From positions 1 through 11,447 of the forward strand of contig QUTJ01031403.1 of the NCBI GenBank assembly GCA_003573635.1: 11,447 bases of DNA, given 5' to 3'. The notes under the pieces are model-generated. The model saw nothing but the letters and a program-made list of their open reading frames with translations, ran no database searches and was not told the DNA's origin. A program made the position numbers and the translations under genes. Shown here piece after piece: positions 6,797 to 11,447 of this stretch. Source of the stretch: Goniomonas avonlea (taxonomy: Eukaryota; Cryptophyceae; Goniomonadida; Goniomonadaceae). The stretch's first letter is position 1. Each line of letters opens with the position of its first letter.

Positions 6797-9700
6797 GTGT
6801 GTACACAGAACTTTGCTGTTGTCGAAGTAACGCTTAACAACGCAGGGCTTCCTGACATGGTGATATTCGGGCGGAGAATTCGTGAGAAGGGGCCGATAAC
6901 AATGTTGCCCTTGGTAGGTGAATTCTTTCTGCGTTAGAGTCTGCAGCTCTTGACGGGACCTGATTTTCAGTGGTACGGGGTATTTGCGCAACTCCTACAG
7001 CGAAATGTTGCCCTCACTGCCCCAGACTTCGATCTCATTTTTGAAGCATTGTCCGTGGGACTGCAGGTGCTCTGGGCGATTACTCGCGCGTGTGTTGACA
7101 CGACTGACAGTGCAGTTTCAATTTTGACGTCCTCAATAGCTGCTTCAAGACCTTTGAAGCACTCTGCAGTGGTGAGTCGCTTACTTATCAGACGACAGCT
7201 CGAACTTGATGCTCGGTATTCCCTGCAGCTTACCGCTTCGATGAGTTGGCCCAAGAGTCTGCGTTTGGTTTCGTTGTTGGTTCGTTTCAGGTGCTGAAGG
7301 AGTTATCTCAGCAAATCGAGGATTGAGTCCCCCAGGTTCTTGAAGCAGCACCGTGCGGGCTGTACTTGCATGAAGCAGTCGGGTCCTTCACTTCGGGGCT
7401 GGCGTCCCTTCTCTCAACCAGTTTTAGCGAGCATCTGCGCACTGGAGCATCAATGTGCGTCCCCCCGTGCATATGTCGCTCGTTTGAAGCGGCATTCTCA
7501 TCCCAACTTGGGCACATCTGACAATTACCACAGAACCGCATCGATTTTGGCTTCAGTGCAAACTGTGCTATTAGTGCGGCTTCTGGTGAGTCCGTGCGGC
7601 TCATGAGCAATCTGATCACTGACCTTTGTTCTCAAGGAACATTTTCAGGATGTTCCCCTTCCACTGTTCGCTGAATTGCTTCAACTCCTCACGCTGCTTT
7701 TGCTTCAATGCGACACAGTCACTGGCCAAATGTTGGCAAACACGCTTGGTGCGTCCTTGCGCTTAGGCCTATCGATTTTTGTGTGTCTGTGTGATTGTGG
7801 TCTGTGTGCTGAGGAGTTTGTGTGGTTGTGCCCTCGTGTGCACGCGTGTTCGTCCGTGTGGTCGGGGTGTTGGTGTGATCGTACATCCACTTAGTCGCAC
7901 TGCGTGTTTGGGATGCGTGCTCATGTGTCTGCGCGGCTGTGCGTCCTTACGGCCCTGTGTCTGTGTGGGCACTTTGCTGTGTGATCGCGCGTGTTTTTGT
8001 GTCACACGTGCGTTTGTGCGTCCGTACGTTCACGTCTGTCGATGTCTGGGTGTACGTGCGTCTGTTTGTCTGTGTGTTTAGGTGTCTGTGTGGTCGTGCC
8101 CTCGTGCTCGAGGCAAGCAAGATCAGACAGTGACTCGACGTGACAGCGGATGCTTGGATGCTGTCTTCCGCGATTTCTATGCTGGGTGGGAGGTGGACAA
8201 GCACCTGCTCTCTGTCCATGGCTGTATTTGGCTTCATTTGTGCATTGCTAACGCGTTTGGACTTGATGGAGGCTTCTCTTGCTGAAAGACTTGCGTCTAA
8301 AGATGTCTCTTTCCTCGGTGAGGCTTTCTGCTCTTGCTTGACACTCCCCCCCCCCCTTCCCCCACTCCTCCTACTCGCCCCCGCCTCTTTTCAAGTCGGA
8401 CTGTGTGTGTACGCTGGTGGGACTGTGAGGGGAGGGGGAGGGGGGGGAGTTGTGGTGCTCCCTCTGTACGAAGACGGAAGATGGTACGCTTGGTTCTTCC
8501 TCTCCGTTCAGGCTTGCCTGCATGGGCCTCACGGTTGCCGTCCACATTTGGCCTCAGCTCACTCGCTGTGTCTGAGTATTCAGACCTGATTCTGTGTGCG
8601 TGCAGCTTCCCCGAACACGATCTTGGAGCTATTGACCACGCCAGGGGAGCCGCTTGACTCCAAGGAATTTGTACTTCGTCTGTTGGTTGGGGTTGTATCC
8701 TTCAATGACACCAGGTCTCTCTGGTTGCCATCGAATAACCGCGGATTAATGGTTTTGTGCAGCATTTTTTCGACGGAAAGTCTGTACACGCACATGAAAC
8801 TATTCCTTGTTCGCGACACCGCTCTGCTTGTCCATGATCCTTCAAGTGCCGGGAACATTGCGTTCTATGCTGCCAAAATATATATGGTGAGTTGATTGGG
8901 GCTACCGTCTGGTGACATATCGCCCAGCTGTGTGAAGGGTCTGTCGAAACAACGGAAGACGAAGCCCGGGAGTGCTTGCTCCTGTTACTTCGACACTGCG
9001 GCACCAGCGACGTGTTGGCTGATTTGAAGGCACGCTGTCTGGTTGGACTCCACTAGGAAATTCACTCACATCAGCGCAGTTAATTGGCTGGACTTGGAAT
9101 CAGCCGGAACTCAATGATATCAACGCGGGAACAGTCCGTTTTTTCGGCACCCTTCTTGAATGTTTGTTAACCTGTTTTATAGATGGACGTGGTGCTACAC
9201 ACCCTAATGGACGTGAAGGAGCCGAATGAGGATGGAATCGTGATTCTGGCAACTCTTCTTGCTCAAAGCTCCACTGCCTTGACAGTCTTCATGGTATGAC
9301 CCAAGCTCGTTGCTAGCCTTGTCATTCATGCTTTCCAGGAGACTATGGCTGAGGATGTCAGACAACAGAAAACTCCAGCTATTAGCCTGGCGTTTGTTGT
9401 CGCGGCGTTAGGTTCTTGCCGCCACCTCGCTCTTCCTGCTCAGCTTGCAACGCACGGTCTTCTCGAGCACGCACACAAGGCCTTGCTCATGGGTACGTGA
9501 AAATGATGATCGACACTTCTTTTGACTCTCTGTAGGTCCGTTGAACGAGACCGTTGCAGTCAGGTCCGCTCACTCGTATTGTTTCCAAAGCTAATGGTAG
9601 TTACTCTCCACACTTCAGTGCTTCGAAAGCGGTGTTGATGCGCTCGTCACCAAGTTTATCACCCAGTCAATTACTGAAGATGGCGTTGAGAGTCTCCGTG

Positions 9701-11447
9701 ATGCTGGACCGGTAAATATGACTCAAGCTATCGCGTTCTCACATCCTGCTGGCCAGAAAGACGACAGAATCCGTCAGCAGGAGACTTGACCAACTGCAGC
9801 TCCTGCAGCTGCTTGTTTGGCACTTGCCCACCACACCAATAATGTGCACCATGCAGCACTCAATCGCCGCGCTCTCGTCACTCCTGCAGGTCGAGCTGTC
9901 GCGACAATTGTTGATCCTGCGACTCATTGTCACGAGCAGGACCCCGAAAGTGTGGTCGCTGCTGGGGCCGCTCTCTGCCTAAGCACGGCTGTTCTCCAGC
10001 TTCACGATCGTACAGTTTACCCAGTGGAGGGGCCGGGGTTACAAGAGGTTAGGTTAAATTTGGGAAAGGCGCTGTCAGCCAAGCACCTCATCAACCTTGC
10101 ACGTGCATCATCGTCGAGTGTGCACGGTGAGCACACTGCTTTTTTGGAGTTCGTGACTCATCCTCACCCTTTGGAAGCAGTGGCGGGATTTGCGTGCATG
10201 GCTGTGCTGCTCCACACCAGAGCCCGTGTCCCAGGAAGCTCGGTGCCCCCACAGCTTGCCGCCCCTCTGTCGCGAGAGAACCAGTTCGAGCTGGTCACGC
10301 TATGCCAAAATGCACTTGTTGATATCCAGGTTGTACAGGTTCTGCTGACTTCTTCTGATGCCTTCTCGCAGCTGCCGGCCTGCTTCCAGTTATTTGCCCT
10401 GGCGTGTCTTGAGAAGGTACTCAGCGATGGCGATGCCCCAAAGGTCAGCAGTGGATGGAACGAGTTTCTTGCGCGCATGTTGCTTTCACAGGTGGAGAGA
10501 CTATTCAGCCTTGCCAGCACACAACCCCATTCACGCGAGTCCTTTAGATGAAGAGCGAGCAAGCCCAACACGGGGAGGCGAACAGCCCGAGGTGCGTCCT
10601 CGTGACACACACCGACAATTCAGGCAAAATTCGGTGTCCCGCTCACCGCAAATTGCACGATTCAGTCACATTGTAATGTTGATATCTGTCTTCCTACCAG
10701 CACCTTCTCCGGGCGGAGGACAACCCAGATCCTTCGCTACCGGTACCTGCTTCTGTTTGTAAGTGTGGAGGAGTCGCCTTCACTTCTCGCCAAAGTGCTA
10801 TCTGTGGAAACAATCTCGGTGCTGCGGTGCGAGGTTGACCGGCTGGCTCATCGCCTACTGTCAGCAGGCTACTCACCTTGTTCTGAAGGTCGCGTGGTGA
10901 GTGACCGAGGGTGCTCGGACTCTGTTCCTCTTTCACTCTCCGAGGGTGCATGGATACTGCTGTTGAACCCCCCTCTCACACACGCATATACACTTCCTGC
11001 TGCTAACGTTAGCTCGTTGGCAGCAAGGACCCTGCAATGTGGCTGAAGTGGCGAGTCTCGTCGCTCTTGTCGCCAAGATTGTGACTGTGGGCCTCTTTTC
11101 GGAAGGCTCGGGCGCAGTTGGCGCCGGCACTGGGGCAAACCAGATCGAGCAGTTTCACAGGTTTGAATAGACCTCGGAGTGGCGGCGCCACAGAATCCAG
11201 CTAGCCGTGTCTCGATGAAAAAACGTGCCACTTCTAAATGAGCAAAACCACAATCTGGCTCTCTCATCTCGGAGGAAGCTGAGGTTGTTCATCGATTCCC
11301 GTACCTGGTGTTGACCTGAGCCTTCGAAGCACTTTGATTCGCCTGTTTTTATTGCAGCGGTGAGGCTCGTGACTGGCAGAGAAGCGATCTGCTAGCCCAG
11401 GAGGATTCTGCCGCAGTGCAGCTGGATCTCTACCCCTCACGATATAT
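5333..11447 (+). CDS. Large ARM/HEAT-like helical-repeat protein, at least 29 exons, 3' end unresolved
   Basis: Spliced plus-strand gene starting ATG AGC AGG at 5333 (A at -3). I chained 29 exons (5333 to 11160) in which each exon's ending phase fits the next exon's frame; together they encode about 1243 residues. Introns in order: 52, 46, 41, 45, 46, 44, 42, 46, 49, 57, 44, 57, 45, 79, 51, 398, 288, 41, 38, 49, 45, 43, 60, 49, 50, 56, 109 and 127 nt. The protein is Leu/Ala-rich with repeated helix-turn-helix-like stretches (SRLASLEALLCLLK, ALEAIYQLCAA, FAELLQLLTLLLL, VVAAGAALCLSTAVLQL), typical of ARM/HEAT solenoids. No catalytic motif, signal peptide or clear membrane segment is seen. I do not recognise the family. 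Role is probably a protein-binding scaffold; the partner is unknown. Confidence 0.75.
6060..6105 (+). other. Probable GC-AG intron (46 nt)
   Basis: Exon 5 ends ATC CTC CAG and the next frame starts TTT TAT TGC AAT after GTCAG at 6105. Only a donor at 6060 (CAG|GCGAGT) joins the two in phase. The nearby GT donor at 6064 would put the next exon in a frame that stops about 57 nt later. CAG|GCGAGT fits the known GC-AG donor pattern, a GC form with otherwise strong pairing. Confidence 0.6.
7749..8146 (+). other. Intron 16 (398 nt), GT-rich low-complexity DNA
   Basis: Donor GTGCGT at 7749 and acceptor GACAG ending at 8146, the phase-correct join between MLANTL and DAWMLSS. From about 7775 to 8110 the plus strand is dominated by tgtg, tctg and cgtg words with very little A. 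A 19-nt word recurs with one mismatch at 7820-7838 and 8088-8106 (gtgtggttgtgccctcgtg and the same with tcg). Open frames across it are low-complexity Cys/Val/Arg runs and do not look like protein. No RNA gene was seen. Confidence 0.75.
8318..8605 (+). other. Intron 17 (288 nt) with C-run and G-run tracts
   Basis: Donor GTGAGG at 8318, acceptor GTGCAG ending at 8605; joins VSFL to SPNTILELL through a split Ala codon. It contains eleven C at 8346-8356, TT, five C at 8359-8363, and about 65 bases later G runs of 4, 5 and 8 separated by single A (8429-8432, 8434-8438, 8440-8447). The two tracts are nearly reverse complements (act-C-rich against G-rich-agt), so they could pair in the pre-mRNA; the G tract alone could form a quadruplex. 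Confidence 0.75.
8928..11160 (+). other. Helical-repeat gene, exons 19-29 (residues 709-1243)
   Basis: Exons: 8928-9041, 9080-9133, 9183-9293, 9339-9492, 9536-9558, 9619-9711, 9761-9889, 9940-10491, 10548-10591, 10701-10896, 11024-11160. Well supported: 9183-9492 and 9761-10491, where a 50-nt intron (9890-9939) switches SIAALSSLLQ into DPESVVAAGAAL. Less certain: the exon 19 donor (9042, or a GC donor at 9030), the exon 23 end (donor GTCAGG at 9559), and exon 26, which may hide one or two in-frame introns (10330-10371, 10444-10491). Exon 28 reads RYRYLLLFVSVEESPSLLAK; exon 29 reads VAEVASLVALVAKIVTVGLF then a Gly/Ala-rich patch. Confidence 0.68.
11161..11447 (+). other. Unresolved 3' part of the helical-repeat gene
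   Basis: After exon 29 (ends 11160, phase 2) a GTTTGA donor and an acceptor at 11204 would give a 44-nt intron and a short basic tail (RVSMKKRATSK) ending at TGA 11239-11241. However, the following DNA still looks coding: a frame ending at 11300 (EEAEVVHRF), a 57-nt intron (11301-11357, GTACCT donor, TTGCAG acceptor), then an open acidic frame to the window edge (from GEARDWQRSDLLAQED). No phase-consistent join of exon 29 to this frame was found. Either the gene ends at 11241 and another begins, or an exon boundary has been misplaced. Confidence 0.45.

Larger units (their letters stand above)
6846..8886 (+). other. Helical-repeat gene, exons 10-18 (residues 368-708)
   Basis: Exons: 6846-6913, 6971-7066, 7111-7171, 7229-7290, 7336-7454, 7534-7585, 7637-7748, 8147-8317, 8606-8886. 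Exon 11 could instead start at 6947 (33-nt intron), adding eight in-frame residues (LLTGPDFQ). Two in-frame TGA codons (7324-7326, 7519-7521) fall inside introns of 45 and 79 nt. The 281-nt exon 18 (from about SPNTILELLTTPG to AAKIYM) is the longest in this part. The two long introns (398 and 288 nt) flank exon 17, whose acceptor at 8146 is the only nearby AG that gives the right phase. Confidence 0.72.

Noticed and set aside
7291-7533. TGA used as a sense codon, since one frame reads on through TGA at 7324 and 7519
   Set aside because: Both TGA codons fall in phase-consistent GT-AG introns (7291-7335 and 7455-7533), and the spliced reading gives better helical sequence. TGA also interrupts retained frames elsewhere.
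8318-8589. Continuation of the exon 17 frame through the C-run and G-run tracts
   Set aside because: The translation becomes homopolymeric Pro and Gly stretches and then stops, while removal of 8318-8605 restores ordinary helical sequence in phase.
9817-9939. Upstream extension of the long open frame that ends at 10551
   Set aside because: The other frame (exon 9761-9889) joins in phase to both neighbours through 49-nt and 50-nt introns, whereas the extension would need an intron of only 27 or 36 nt upstream.
10164-10610. Minus-strand open frame of 148 codons
   Set aside because: Antisense to exon 26 of the helical-repeat gene; no motif and no support from context.

Overview
The window reads as genomic DNA of a unicellular eukaryote (protist or alga). 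Two large spliced genes are transcribed divergently from a 134-bp shared intergenic region. The reasons are many short GT-AG introns (mostly 38-60 nt), long helical and coiled-coil proteins, no bacterial gene layout, and standard stop codons. The lineage cannot be told from the window. No tRNA, rRNA, transposon gene or CRISPR array was seen.

Left half, minus strand (5198 down to 1, running off the left edge): a giant structural protein in three exons. Its order is a head with two isolated Trp motifs, about 350 residues of mostly coiled coil, then a long array of Trp/Phe helical modules. The array sits in one uninterrupted 1117-codon frame that is open to the window edge, so a search restricted to complete ORFs does not show it. 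All 28 array modules in the window lie on an exact 33-residue (99-nt) grid without one insertion or deletion. There are two module classes: 20 with Trp (A) and 8 where both Trp are replaced (B). Period and F-x-x-W signature resemble the centrin-binding repeats of Sfi1, so a centrosome/basal-body or contractile-fibre scaffold is the best inference.

Centre (5199-5332): a compact bidirectional promoter with an 8-bp tandem repeat, a 10-bp tandem repeat, and a perfect 12-bp palindrome TTTGGCGCCAAA that matches the E2F/DP consensus. This suggests cell-cycle-linked transcription of both genes.

Right half, plus strand (5333 to beyond 11447): a second large gene. I rebuilt 29 exons whose phases agree across 28 introns, giving about 1243 residues of Leu/Ala-rich helical-repeat (ARM/HEAT-like) protein. 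I do not recognise the family. A few splice choices are ambiguous and are marked. Two long introns hold unusual low-complexity DNA (GT-rich; C-run/G-run). The last 290 bases are not resolved.

The shared promoter suggests, but does not prove, that the two proteins act in the same cell-cycle or cytoskeletal process.
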